A stretch of 64,000 nucleotides of DNA from Colletes latitarsis (lineage: Eukaryota; Arthropoda; Insecta; Hymenoptera; Colletidae), in assembly GCF_051014445.1 (NCBI RefSeq), contig NC_135137.1, positions 33,047,501 through 33,111,500 of the forward strand. The letters are read 5' to 3'. The number at the start of each line of letters is the position of its first letter. The stretch's first letter is position 1. Below, piece after piece: positions 23,864-35,558 of this stretch. The notes below the pieces were generated by a model, which ran no database searches, was not told the origin of the DNA, and worked only from the letters and a program-made list of their open reading frames with translations. Made by a program: the position numbers and the translations under genes.

Positions 23864-26129
23864 TATGTGTAGAGTGTAAGAAATGGTATACATATAACGT
23901 CAAGTGATAGATAGAGTCCATCAGGGGTAACTAGTCAAAGTTAAATAATGGGGATGGTTTTAAATATGCTAGGATTATTATATATATACGAGAGAGCTGG
24001 TTTTCTGATCCAAATTGGGGGTATATTGCGTAAAGAATCGTTGATGGTTATAACAAGGAAAAAATGGTGTGTATCAACAAAGTGGAATTAATCGTGATCG
24101 TTACCTATGCAGCCTTCATTACATTTAGCGTTTTTCTTTTTTACTACGATACTTCCATTAGGTTTTATATCTTCCTGTAACTTCAAAGAGCCGGAAGACG
24201 GGGGAAAAGGCTTTCTTACACATCAAGAATTCCTTTTCATTTCGTTGCGTTATAACTCAACCTTATCTATGCTTTTCAATCATCTTCTCTGTAACCAACC
24301 TGCAGCTTCTTTTTCCATATCACATGTATTTCTTCTACTTTATCCACAAAGCACTCGCGAATAGCTCCATTCGTTTGAAGAAGCTTGCAATAAGCGAAAT
24401 AACTTCCATTAGTAATAAGATTTTTACTGTCATGCGTTTGCTTACTGTGTAATAGCCAATTTGAAGGTTTTTGTTTGGTCATTTAGAGTTCTGTGTATTC
24501 TACAACTCTGCAATATTAAAATTTAAATCATAAATTAGGAATTGAATTATTTTGTCACAAGGGTAAGAAAAAGTATTTTAGTGTAAATTTCTTGAAAACA
24601 TTTTTTTTTATTATTAATTCGAATTATTTCCATTACTTTTGTCGCTTGTATTATTCGTAGGGCTTCTTGAAATTTAAATAATATTTTTGCTTCTAGCAGG
24701 TATTATTTTATAATAATAAACCATTATGCAGAATATGCATATTATTCCAATGTATACCTTTTGTTTCAATGAGAATTTGTATCGGTTTTTTAACAGAGTT
24801 AAATTATAATTTTGTTAGTATACTTGAACCTGTTTTAATAGAAAATTTCTTTGAAAAACTATTATTTAATTTAGATGGTCCTACATTTTTTTTATTTAAA
24901 CTTCTCATACGTTATTTAGTAAAGCAATGGATGTTCTCAGAACATTTTGCTACTATTTCGAGCAATTTTTGCTTCCAAGTAGTCACAGACTTTCAAGATC
25001 GGACGAGGCTGACTAAAACGTCTGACTCAATACGGTTAATTACTCCTGGCAGAAACGATCTTTCTTTCCCTCTACAGAATATTTCATATAAACAAATCAT
25101 TCACAACGACAAACACAAAATAACAATGTCGAATAGACTACTATCGATCATTGAGATTATACATAACATCGAGGCTCGACCAGTATCAGATCGCGATCAT
25201 ATAAGCGGACAAACTCGTTGCCATATATCCGGACACCACTCTATTAAGACATTCTGGTCTACATGAGATAAAAATCCACGCTCTCGTTGTACGGACCGTA
25301 CACCGAAGATACAAGAAACGTCTAACGAAAAAACGAACTCCCGTTAAAGTATCGATCCCGATCAGCTTTCCTCGTACGACAACCGGTTAACGAATTACTC
25401 GGAGCGACAATAGTTATTGCTGCGGTCCGCGGTGCAGCTGACCACAATGCCCGTGAAACTGAGCGAGACACGGTTGGTAGTGGTGCATCGTATGCAAAAG
25501 GAAATCGCCGTCCGTGGAAAGAAAGAAGAGAAAATAGGTGAAAGAAAAGGATCGAGCAGCTGGTGAGTCGCCGGTAGAGAATCGCGGGCGACCCGGCGTT
25601 GTTGTTTGTTTTCTTCCATTCCTTACCTCATCCCCGGTGCCTCGTGGTCTTCCTTCTCGTGCAGCGAACGATGCATTTTCCGTTGAAAGCCCGTGGCGCG
25701 AGGCTGTTGCAGGTGAAATGCTGCGCCGCGCGTATCTTTTGTGCGGAGGATGGTCGTTGCTGGCTGGTTGTTCGCCCGGTTGCTCGCTCGCCTTCAGTTA
25801 GTCGCGCTGCGACTGCCTTCTAAGAGCACAATTTTCTTCCCGGGGAGTTTCGATTTCCCGGCCCCGGGGATCCGACGCTGCTACTCATTTCGTTCCATCC
25901 ATTAGCTTTCCTCTACCAACGGATCCCTCCCCTACCGAAATGCTACGAGCCTTCGAAGTTGCACAATAGCCGATGCGCTCGTTGCAGATAGTGCTGAAAG
26001 TTCCCGAAGCCTCTCTAGCCTTATTCCTGATCGCCACCGTTGCTGAAATCTTGTTGTTCCAGGTGCCCGTTCTTTCAATAGACCCTCGTGCCAGGGATGT
26101 TTCATCGACGCTGAATCCCTGGTTTTATA
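23864..26129. other. Spacer between TIR copies B and C; CpG-rich patch 25390-25960
   Basis: A 165-codon + frame (24769-25266) stays open in AT-rich DNA but shows no domain I recognise. The CpG patch near 25400-25960 carries short open frames on both strands. Neither is supported as coding. Confidence 0.55.
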
Positions 26130-26941
26130 CAGGGTATTCGGCCACCTTTGGGGAAAATTTTCATGGGAGATTCTAGAGGCCAAAATAAGACGAAAATCAA
26201 GAATATGAATTTCTTCACTGAGGCTTTGTTAAAGAGTTATTAAAAAATTAAATTAAAGAATTCCAAATCATTTTGAAAAAATTATTTTTAGTTGCGAGGA
26301 TCAATTACAATTATTTTTGGTGAATACACATACCCCTGAAATCCTACGCGCTTTCGAGATAAAAATTCAGGAAGCTGAACAAATTTTTCGACAATATTAA
26401 AAAATTTCAAATCGTTGTAAAAAAATTATTTTCAGTTGCAGGGATCAATTACAATCATTTTTTGTTATTACACATACCCCCGAAATCTTACGCACTTTCG
26501 AGAAAAAAATTCTTTACCGAAACTACAATGTCTGATCCTGACATTCCGATTCTCCTGAAATTTCAAAAAGTTTCAAATCATTCTGAAAAAATTATTTTCG
26601 GTTATAGGGGCGGATTACAATCAGTTTTGATCATTACACATACCCCCGAAATCTTATTCACTTTCGAGAAAAAAATTCAAGAAGGTGTGAAATTTTTCGG
26701 CAAAATTAAAAAATTTCAAATCATTCTGGAAAAATTATTTTCGGTTGTGGGGGTCAATTACAATAATTTTTGGTGAATAGACCTACCCCCGAAATCCTAC
26801 CCACTTTTTAGAAAAAAATTCAGTACAGGCGGAACTTTTTAACGACGCCTCCATCAACAAATTAGTATTCTTGATTTTCGTCTTATTTTGGCCTCTAGAA
26901 TCTCCCATTAAAATTTTTCCCAGGGGTGGCCGAACAACTTG
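26130..26941 (-). mobile_element. TIR-family element, copy C (both ends, interior inverted)
   Basis: The left end is CAGGGTATTCGGCCACC and the right end is GGTGGCCGAACAACTTG, each next to TA. The interior runs in the opposite orientation to copies A, B and F. It consists of about four units marked by TACCCC(C/T)GAAATC at about 26331, 26477, 26641 and 26784, giving spacings of 143-164 bp. The block matching the 86-codon frame of copies A and F is absent. Confidence 0.87.
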
Positions 26942-27984
26942 TACAGGTGCTCGAAGTATTTCGAACTGTGAGGTAAATTGTTAACAAATAACATTTATTG
27001 GTAGATGGAATATTACTTTATTATTTTGTGTTAAAAAGCGTAGGAAATTTCATTGATTTTAATGTATGGATCAAGTTTTATAGCTATTTATGGAATGCTA
27101 TCTTTCGAAGCAACATTCCAAGTTGGGGGACGGGTGGCTATCTTTCGAAGCACTCACCAATATAAAGACCTGATTTCCGCCCGCGAGCATCTCAATGATA
27201 AGCAGATTACCGTCTCCCCCCCTTAATCTCGCCATTAAAACATACCATGGATTTTTTATTTCTGCAAATGATCTACTATAACATCGTTGCAATAACTCCG
27301 CGATAATGGTTGACTCGATTAATATCGGTAGAAGCGTTCGTCTCAGAGGAAGCTTTCATGTTGCGTACTAAATCATTTTCTTTTCAAGTAGATTAAACTA
27401 CTTCAAAATAATTTAAATCGCTGACAAGGGAATTTGAGGATCCTAGAAATACAGCATATTTCGAAACATTATAATACTAGTATTCTGAGAAAAAGAATAG
27501 TCTGCGTCTTTTTCGAGGGATGATTTCATCTCCCAAAATATGGTTTATGAGTGTTCCAAAGTTTTCTTTAAGCTTTATAATGAATCAAATTTTTGCAAAT
27601 GCATCATAGTATACGCCAGGAGTGTACAGTTTCTCACAATGTGGACAGTACTCGGCCATATAAAGAAACATGTAGATAATTCGTCTATCTGCTAAATTTG
27701 ATGGTCAAGTCTCGTTAATTATTTTTGTAATACATTGGAAAGTGAACGACGATTCGGGCCAGTCGATCGGAAACGACGAAACACGATAATGGCTGGTAAC
27801 TTGGAAAGGAGGTCATATCGGACACACGTGTAGCAGAGGTTTTTTTTTCGTTTTCGTGCCACGAATCCGCAGCGTTTCCCATACATTAAAGATTACTCCG
27901 TGAAGACTCTAAACGCCCCGCGCAGGTCGGGCAGAAATGCCTGTCGCGAAAACAAGAACTACCGACGCGTCGCGTACACATAAT

Positions 27985-28185
27985 AACGCGGTACCGAGAA
28001 CTATCGAAGCGTTACTTCCACCTAAGTGACTCCTCGTACGCCGACGCTGGCCATCCCACGAAGCATAAATAGTAAGGGTACACGACGTTTCACGTCAAGC
28101 TTAGCGGCGCGGCTTAGAAAAAGTGACAAATGGCCTGACGAAGTACTGTCCTTGCGGTCGTCGAAACCTTCTTGTACCACGGGCA
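27985..28185 (+). repeat. Diverged local repeat, copy 1
   Basis: It is collinear with 29663-29825: GTACCGAGAACTATCGAAGC and GTTACTTCC, later GGCTTAGAAAAAGTGACAAA, a GTCCTTGCG motif and CGAAACCTTCTTG. The middle differs in length. Its origin is unknown; no tRNA-like A/B boxes were recognised. Confidence 0.55.
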
Positions 28186-29662
28186 TATTAAGTATGGACT
28201 ACGCATTCTACGGGACGTCTATGGAACTATTTATAGACAACGGGCCCGACTGTGATAGAAAATGCCTTCGCTAGGAATGCCTGTTTCCTTTTTCTTTTAC
28301 ACGACTCGACGAACGGGTGAATCGGGATACGGTTAACCGCTTGATCCGCGGTGAATGAATCTTTCATATTTACGCGCAGTCGGACAAGGTACCCCCAAAC
28401 GTGGCCAAAATTGATTATTACTTGCTACGAGCAACCATTTTTATCTATCCTAGCGCGGATCACACCGCTAAGAGAGTCCTGCATTTAGATAACAGTCCAA
28501 ATAACAAAATTATTCAAAATGAAGACTAATATAATTAGACATTGAAACAAAATTTTGAATGAAAATGTTTTTTGCCCAAAATGTGGCTCCATTTTCTTAA
28601 ACAAGAAATTGTCTCGTAGCGTAAGTTCAGATCCTGAAAAATCTAGTGGTAGCTCGTTGGGGTTCTTGCAGTAAAAGGACCTTGGAAGTATTGTCGTGGG
28701 ACGTTACCGTGTCTAATAGATTATGCATGATTTTCCTGGCCCCTGCTGTTTATAAAGTATTCAATTATGAGCTTCGTACAGCAACCTCCGTTGCTTATTG
28801 ACCATCCGATATATTCGAGTTGGCTCCAGATGCTGAAAACAAAGACCTTTAAAAGTTTTCGCTGGACTTTTACCCGAGAAGCTTCAAAAGAAGTCGCAAA
28901 CAAGGATTTGTTAAATAAGCTCCTTACTTTGTACGACTCTATCGTAAGTAGTGTACATTTCCCTTTGTGCATTATGAAAGCTTTTCCACGGAGATCATGT
29001 TGCTCCTCAAAGAGCCAGAGACGAAGAAATGACTAATGAAAAAGGGGGAACAAATTATCTTGAGGCAAAACACTAATGAAAGTAAAATTAATTAAGCGGA
29101 GCCGTTTCGTCCGTCTTTTGCTCGCGCGAGTATGCACGTCTAATTTAAGAAGAAACATTGAAAATTCGATCGTAAGAAACAAACTATTGCTCGTACCACT
29201 ATTAAGCAGTGAAATGCTCTATGATGCCTAGACGCCATTTTGGAGAACATTGGAATATCGTATTACTATTCTTACTACATAATTACGTTCTCTTTTTTCT
29301 TTTGGGTTTACCGTTGCATCGATTATAAGATCATTAACAATTATTGCACATTTTTGTTTGTATAGATTTCGGATAGTGTCCATGACATGGTCTACATAAT
29401 GTTTTTGTAAACCAAATGAGACGTCGATATCGATGGGTCTGATGTCGTGGGCATCGATTAGGAATTGAAAATTAATCGTTTGAGTTTTGATCGCGTTTAA
29501 GATCTGTCCTCCCGCGTTATGGCGCGAACGTGCACGCGCTCGGAGCAAATTAGCGCGGTTCGCGGAATATCGGGTTTAATGTATCCATAGATTTGCGCGT
29601 GAAAAATGGTAATGGCTGGTTGGACGAGGGAATCGCTGAAGCACAGCGAGAACACGCGATAC

Positions 29663-29825
29663 CACGGCGTACCGAGAACTACTGAAGCGTTGCTTCTTTC
29701 CAGCGATAAGTTACTCCGGCTCGTCGATCGTAACCAAGCCGTGGCGAAGCTTACCGGCAAACGCTTGGAAAAAGTGACAAACAACTTGAGGTATCGTCCT
29801 CGCGCGCGAAACCTCCTCGCCGTGG
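29663..29825 (+). repeat. Diverged local repeat, copy 2
   Basis: It is the partner of 27985-28185 in the same orientation: GTACCGAGAACTACTGAAGC and GTTGCTTC, then GCTTGGAAAAAGTGACAAA, GTCCTCGCG and CGAAACCTCCTCG. The block is GC-rich and open in several frames, but no protein family was recognised. Confidence 0.55.
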
Positions 29826-31448
29826 CGAGCGAAAGGCGCATTAGTATACGCGACCGCTCGTGTTTCCCTCTCGCGTGCGTTTAATTAACTAATTTATTTA
29901 ATTACTTAACGATTACCTTTCCTGCCGCGCGAGGCTGTAATTTATTTTTCCCCGCGTAACGAGCCGATCCGTGTTTATTTCGTCTGGTCGATTATGGTTC
30001 GCGGGATCACCGTGGAGGAAGAAAGATTACGGGGTGTTAATTGTGATCGATCGTCGCGACTAATTGATTTCGAACGCTTCTGTACGGGTTGCTTGTCGAT
30101 CGAACGCTGCTTACGGATTTAGAGATGCTTATCCTTGAAATTTGTTTCGTTTTGAACCCCTCCCAACGGGTGAAATATTAATTCGAAGAAAGGAGCGATC
30201 AGGTGTTGGATCGAATCTATTTTATTTTGAATGTATCATAAAAAGAAATTGGAAAGGATAGAGAAACAGTGGGACAAAAATTCTGAACATCAGTGATTGT
30301 ATTTAGTACATTTTTCTTAAAATTATTAGCAACGATATGCAGCATCTAATTATGGAACGATCCTAGTTCGTTTAATTCTGATACTTTACTACTTCCAATT
30401 ATATTTTATGCATTTTGTCATTTAGTAAAATGCATTTTCGACGCGTACTATTTTCTGAGTTTGGGAGAGGCACTACAGTTATACAAGGTAGTCAAGTACA
30501 GTTGGAAAGTGTATGGAGAAGGTGACTTTTCTTCATTTAGACGATGAATTATTAAAAGCATAACACGAAGATGATACACCCATGATAATTGCCCAGTTGC
30601 CCTCCATCATTAGTATATTAGAGTAGTATAAAATACCCACTTTAAAAACCCAGAAAAGAAATTGCGTATTCCTAAGATTGTTTATTAAGGAGTTAAACTG
30701 GGAAATTCTAGATCTTCCTTTAGATTTACACTATTTAGCACCATATACGGTTACTATTCATTCAGATTTGAGCAGAATCGTCTAAATGAGGAAAGATTTG
30801 AATGCCTTGAAAAGGTAAATAGCGATATTCACGGATGGTCCGAGCAACGAAATTTCTGTAAAGAAGGGATTGAAAAGCTCGTGCAACGTTAAGATACAGT
30901 AATAGCGAACGAACATAATACAATACAATTGAGTCGAGTACTATTTTCTAGATTAAAACAATTTAATTTTTTTATAATTTCAAACAGTAAAATCTCTAAC
31001 AATCGGTATTGTTTAAAACAGTGTGATTAATCGACACGGGAGGAACCGTAGAAGAGACTGTGCTTAATTAACCTATTATCAATAGGAGTAGCGTTCCGTG
31101 TTATGGATGTTCGTCCACATTTGTCCGTCCCATCGATCATCATTCGTTTGCGTCACACCGACTTTCATATCGACTTCGTTAAGAGATTTTAGATTTTTTT
31201 TTTTATAAAAGAATTCCATCGATATACGTATTATTCTAGTTAATATTGTTTGGGTTTATTTCTTTATATTTATGCTCAGAATTATTTTTAATTTCTTTGG
31301 TATTGTGTATTATTATGATTCATTCCGAAGAAGACTATGCTTTGTACGATCGAAACGTGAATGGCCAATAGTATAGTTTTGAGAAAGATGTGTTTACATT
31401 CGTATTTCTATCATTTTCCTGGATTAACAAAATATGAATATTTGGGGA

Positions 31449-32055
31449 GAGAATATTGCACATATGTGTAATAATTCTTCACGAAAAATGTGAATAAAAG
31501 GAATCGATTTTCTGGAAGGTTTACAGTGAAGAATGTCCTCGAATTAAGGGGTTATTTATAGGTATGATATTCACTTGTGGCTCTACAAAGATTTTGCACT
31601 TATAATTCTTCAAAAAAATGTTAGAAAGGGAACCAATTTTTTAAAAGTTAAGGGGTTAATTATAAGGGTGATATTCACGATACAATTCTTTTAAAAAAAT
31701 GTAAAAAATGCAAATAGATTGTTTGAAAGGTTCGCAGTAAAGAATACCCTGGAATTAAGGGGAGTTAATTATAAGGGTGACATTCATCTATAGCTTTACA
31801 AGGACACTGCACATATAATTCTTCAAAAAAATGTAACAAAAGGAACCAATCTTTTGAAAGGTTAACAGTAAAGAATATCCTCAAAGGGTTAATTACAAGG
31901 GTGATATTCACCTGTAGCTACACAAGGATATCGCACATATAATTCTTGAAAAAACCGTAAAAGAAAGGAATGGATATTTCGAAAGGTTACCAGTGAAGAA
32001 TATCCCCGGAGTTAAGGGGTTAATTATAAGGGTGATATTCACCTGTGGCTCCACA
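31449..32055. repeat. Minisatellite-like array, about five units of 105-130 bp
   Basis: Units carry, in order, TTGAAAGGTT(A/C)ACAGT, AAGAATATCC, GGGGTTAATTATAAGGGTGA, TATTCACCTGTAGCTAC and GCACATATAATTCTT followed by an A-run. Anchors of the GATATTCAC type fall near 31567, 31671, 31782, 31903 and 32034. Unit divergence is substantial. The array abuts a CpG-rich block that starts at about 32060. Confidence 0.88.
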
Positions 32056-32059
32056 TACG

Positions 32060-33140
32060 TGCGTCGAACGCGTGCAAATCCCGTGTCCAGCAGGCTGTAA
32101 GCCCGCGGCGCCGCCCGGTGACCAGCTCGTACCTCGAAAATTGGTATTCCCCGGTAGGTCCGAGTTAGCGGCATCGGTATGTGGGTATTATACCTTTTGT
32201 ATTCCGATGTGACACGCCTCCGTCACGTTTGCGGGCGTACAACGACGACGACAACGCCGGCCACGGTGCAACGACCACACGGAGGTATAGGTGGACAACG
32301 ATAAGAGTGTCCCCCGGTTTGGTACAAACGTACACGTACACCTACACAGCGACGGTCGACGGGCACGTACGTGGACGCGTACCTGCGGACGCACGTACCA
32401 ACACCAACCGGAGTGCCCATACGGATGCCATACGTAAAGGGTCTCGCTGGTAGCAGAGTACCCAGAGCCGTATGTACGTTTGAGAATACATTATGTAAGC
32501 AAAAGGTGAAAAAAGGCCCCTGGAATAACCCCCACCAGATTCTATCGAGTCGTCCACGGCGTACTACTCCCTTCCAGCGACTCCTACTCTGCTGCCTCCC
32601 GCGTGTTCCTGTACCCCCGACCCCGAACATCGGGCCGGGAGCATCAGGGCATAGACCTTCGCTCTGTTATACGTATACGTACGTATCCGGCGATACCGAG
32701 ACCGCCGTCGTATATACACGAAACCGAGCCGCTGGCCGTTCGAAAGCTGAGGGAAGAAGGGATGGAAAAAAAAAAGGTGAAAACAATGCATCCTGGAAGT
32801 GGCCGGACGAACTCCTCCGCCGCGAGGAGGGACGGAGAACGAAGCGGGAAAGGGATCGAACAGTCGGCTGGATCCACGCTCGATTCTTCTTGCGGACGTT
32901 GAAGCGATACCCCTTCGATCTTACGATTCACCGATTAGGACCTTTGCTTTGCTCCGGAGTGGACAGGGAGGTCGGGGGCTCCGGGTGCTCTTCGAGGGCA
33001 CTTTTTCGGGAGACATCGCCAGATTGCCAATGTTTCCTCGCGGTTCCCTCTGCTCCTGAATCCTTACGTCGTTACACGGTTTCGACGGTCATTAAAACTC
33101 TGGGATCAATGCTCGGCGCGTTAACGCTTCCGTTATAGAC
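32060..33140. promoter_or_regulatory. Long CpG/GC-rich block, possible promoter
   Basis: It starts directly after the minisatellite array. It is rich in CpG and ACGTAC-type steps (TACGTATACGTACGTA near 32672). Several frames stay open on both strands, the longest being 255 codons at 32371-33138 on the + strand. None resembles a known protein, and the openness follows from few A/T stops in GC-rich DNA. A regulatory island about 8 kb upstream of the first visible FERM exon would fit, but this is inference. Confidence 0.3.
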
Positions 33141-34677
33141 TTTGTTCAAACTTTTTCTGGCGATTAAATAACCAGACACATATTTGCCGATGGTCGTTAT
33201 TTACAAAGATATTTAACACTTCGTTTTTGGATTTTTACATATACTTCAGGACTAGATTCTACACGTGAAAGCAATAAGAAAAAGTTCACGTAAACATACG
33301 TCCAGTTCGACCTTATTTTAAGTCGAAAAACCAATGATTAAATCTCTCACTCACAAAATAATTTTAATCTTTGACATCGTACAACAGAAAATCTTAAGAA
33401 AATATTATTTTTCACGAACAATCTTTATATAATATATGTCTCGTCGCTATCTACAGCAATCAAAGACAAACTTCCCCGTCGCTAGAAGTCCCAGAGTCTC
33501 GAAAGTTCAAAGTAGCAATTTGCTTAATAACGTGATTTGATTTCACCGCTTTTCTGCGCGGTTTCCAGCAGCGTGGCATAAATCTCGCTGAAAAATGCAG
33601 TCCCTCCCTCCCCGTCCTCTCCTTCCGTTTCCCCTGTTTGCGATTCAACAGAGACACCGGCCGATTCACGAAATCCGATGTATCCAGAAGCCACGCGAGC
33701 TCCCCGGATCACGTAGCCGGGACAAACAGGTTGGCTTTCAGAGGCGATCCACGGCATTGTCCGGCGTGTTCCTCGTTCGCGAGCTGGTTTCTGTTTTCGA
33801 AAAGCTCTTCGATCCCCGGCCACATAGATTACTCGTGATTTAAAAGGACTCGCGAGAGCAACCGGTCGAGATGGGCCGGTAAACCTTGGGACCGTCGAAC
33901 GTTTCTTTTCCGCTCGTTTTCTTTTTTTCCAAGTACAGTTCAGCCGCTATAACTTCGAACCTGTTTAACCCTTAACGCTGGCGCGAGCAAAAGGTGTTTT
34001 TTCGTAAGTTGAAATTACTTGGCGAGCTTCTGCAAACGCGAGACACCTCTCTTTTCCTTTACATTTCGACTTATCGAGGTTTGAACGTCTCTCTTTTGGT
34101 TGTTCCTATGATAACATTGTCTCGATCGCGGAGTTTTTATTTCTCGTTCGCCTGATAACATCGCGATATACTTGGCTGGCCTGCGAACGCTATATTTCAT
34201 CTGGATCGTGTTCGTACGCGTTGCTGAAGATTCAACGAGAGCGGCGAAAGATAAGGGAACGCTTTAATAAAATCGTTCGTACTATTCATGAAGGGCACTG
34301 TATTGTGAAGGAAATTACTCCCGATTGTGATGTAGAGTCGGTGGAAGAGGGAAGGTATTTATTATCTCTTCGCGAACTACGTACCTCGCTGCATCAACAA
34401 TCGTCCAATCTCTGTCTTTGATCTGAACTTACGTTCCGTTCTTTGGGATATTTTCAACGAATTAATTCTTCTTTTAAATTCGAACGTTTTATTACGTAAA
34501 TATTTCTATATATTTTGGTACCAGAAATGATCCCCTTCGACTATTTTAAAACGTGAACCTATAAGGGTATGTTGAATGGATCGAAACTGGAAGATCATTA
34601 TATATTATTGTAGACCTATTTTTCATCGCGGGTTAAAATTTCAAACCGGGAGAGCAAGTTATCGCGTACGATTAATC
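33141..34677. other. No gene recognised; GC-rich patch 33480-34000
   Basis: Short open frames overlap on both strands in the patch. TTAACGCTGGCGCGAGC near 33970 resembles a piggyBac-like terminus, but no partner end was found. Confidence 0.5.
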
Positions 34678-34718
34678 AGTGTAATTGTATATATCTCAGT
34701 ATAAATTGCAATTACACT
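34678..34718. repeat. Perfect 10-bp inverted repeat (hairpin)
   Basis: AGTGTAATTG and CAATTACACT flank a 21-bp A/T-rich loop. It lies about 80 bp from the mariner remnant but does not resemble a mariner TIR. Confidence 0.7.
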
Positions 34719-34794
34719 TTATGGAAACCAAGCGGAGCGAAGTCGTTTTCTTGCTCGAGATCCACCGCATTAGAATACTTCAGCGAGATCCAAA

Positions 34795-35030
34795 CATTAT
34801 TTCCCCGCGAGTTTCAACGCACATATTCAACTATTTTCTCATCTTCCATGACAAATGGACGCTCCTGAACGCGGTTCGTCATCTAACGATTCATTTCCTT
34901 TCTTGAACCGCTTGGACCATTTTTGTGCTGTCCTTTCGCTAATAGCCATCTTCTCCCCTCGCAGGTTACAAATACGTCTTGCTGCTATATTTCCAAGTTT
35001 AAACTCGTTAAGAACGGAAGGCACCGGGAC
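34795..35030 (-). mobile_element. mariner transposase N-terminal remnant
   Basis: Reading the - strand from 35024 gives FKLGNIAARRICNLRG followed by ISERTAQKWSKRFKKGNESL and DDEPRSG. This matches the second helix-turn-helix and GRPR-like linker region of mariner transposases (typical wording: SERTCQKWF-RFK-GDFSL-DEPRSGRP). Soon after DEPRSG the frame closes near 34840. A shifted frame continues with DEKIVEYV and then another stop, consistent with a frameshifted, decayed copy. No catalytic DDD domain was found downstream. The paired basic linker is damaged. Confidence 0.8.
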
Positions 35031-35330
35031 TCTTTAACCTCTCTCTGTCCATGTTTACCGTTATAATTAAATAAAATGCTTTAACGAACGTGCCAGCTAC
35101 GTTTCAAATTATCTTTTGTACACTGTTCGCATTCGTGATTCGCTATAGGTGAAACGAAACTTAAACTTTTATTGAATTCTTTATTTTTATGTTTCTTCTT
35201 AGACTGTGTTACTTTCATTTACGAATTAATCTTTTTTTAATTGCAAAACTGATAGAGATACAATATTCTCTATTATTTAGTAACATTTTTACTAATGTAA
35301 AAACCTATTTAATAATTAATTTGACTGGGG

Positions 35331-35352
35331 GGATGTTCCCCAAGCGGTCATT
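35331..35352 (-). pseudogene. Possible second piece of the 5S relic (3' segment)
   Basis: The - strand reads TGACCGCTTGGGGAACATCC, resembling the 5S 3' segment TGACCGCCTGGGAACACCG. It is on the same strand and about 125 bp beyond the 5S body, whose own copy of this segment degenerates after TGATCGCTTG. The short length makes chance similarity possible. Confidence 0.4.
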
Positions 35353-35478
35353 GTTTTCTTTATTTTTGATATTAACAAGTATAGATGTATAATAATAATA
35401 TAAACAATATATAATAATGGCAAATAGTACCTTCTATCATTGAGTAATTTTTTTACAAATATAAAACCATTCAATGCA

Positions 35479-35558
35479 CCCTCAAGCGATCACCCATCCC
35501 AGTACTGACCGCGACCAATGCAATTTAACGTTGGTGATTGAACGAGAACCCATATTTT
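35479..35558 (-). pseudogene. 5S rRNA relic (body)
   Basis: On the - strand this reads GGTTCTCGTTCAATCACC, then AACGTTAAATTGC, then GTCAGTACTGGGATGGGTGA and TCGCTT. That follows the 5S rRNA order GGTTCTCGTCCGATCACC / GAAGTTAAGCAAC / GTCAGTACTTGGATGGGTGA / CCGCCT, roughly nucleotides 25-98 of the gene. Several substitutions and a missing 5' end show it is not a functional gene. A 5S-derived SINE is the alternative. Confidence 0.78.

Larger units (their letters stand above)
26942..31448. other. No gene recognised; contains two diverged local repeats
   Basis: The motif GCTATCTTTCGAAGCA occurs twice, at about 27097 and 27137. A 106-codon - frame (29548-29228) is open in mixed-composition DNA, with no family recognised. 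The stretch 30200-31450 is AT-rich and featureless. Confidence 0.55.

Noticed and set aside
24769..25266. 165-codon + frame in AT-rich DNA
   Set aside because: Its length is somewhat unexpected, but the protein has no motif and the opposite strand did not give a convincing transposase either.
29228..29548. 106-codon - frame with protein-like wording
   Set aside because: It is the most protein-like of the unassigned frames, but has no recognisable domain, splice context or second copy.
32371..33138. 255-codon open frame on the + strand, the longest in the window
   Set aside because: It lies in a CpG-rich block where several frames on both strands are open, shows no domain, low-complexity Arg/Pro-rich wording and no splice context.
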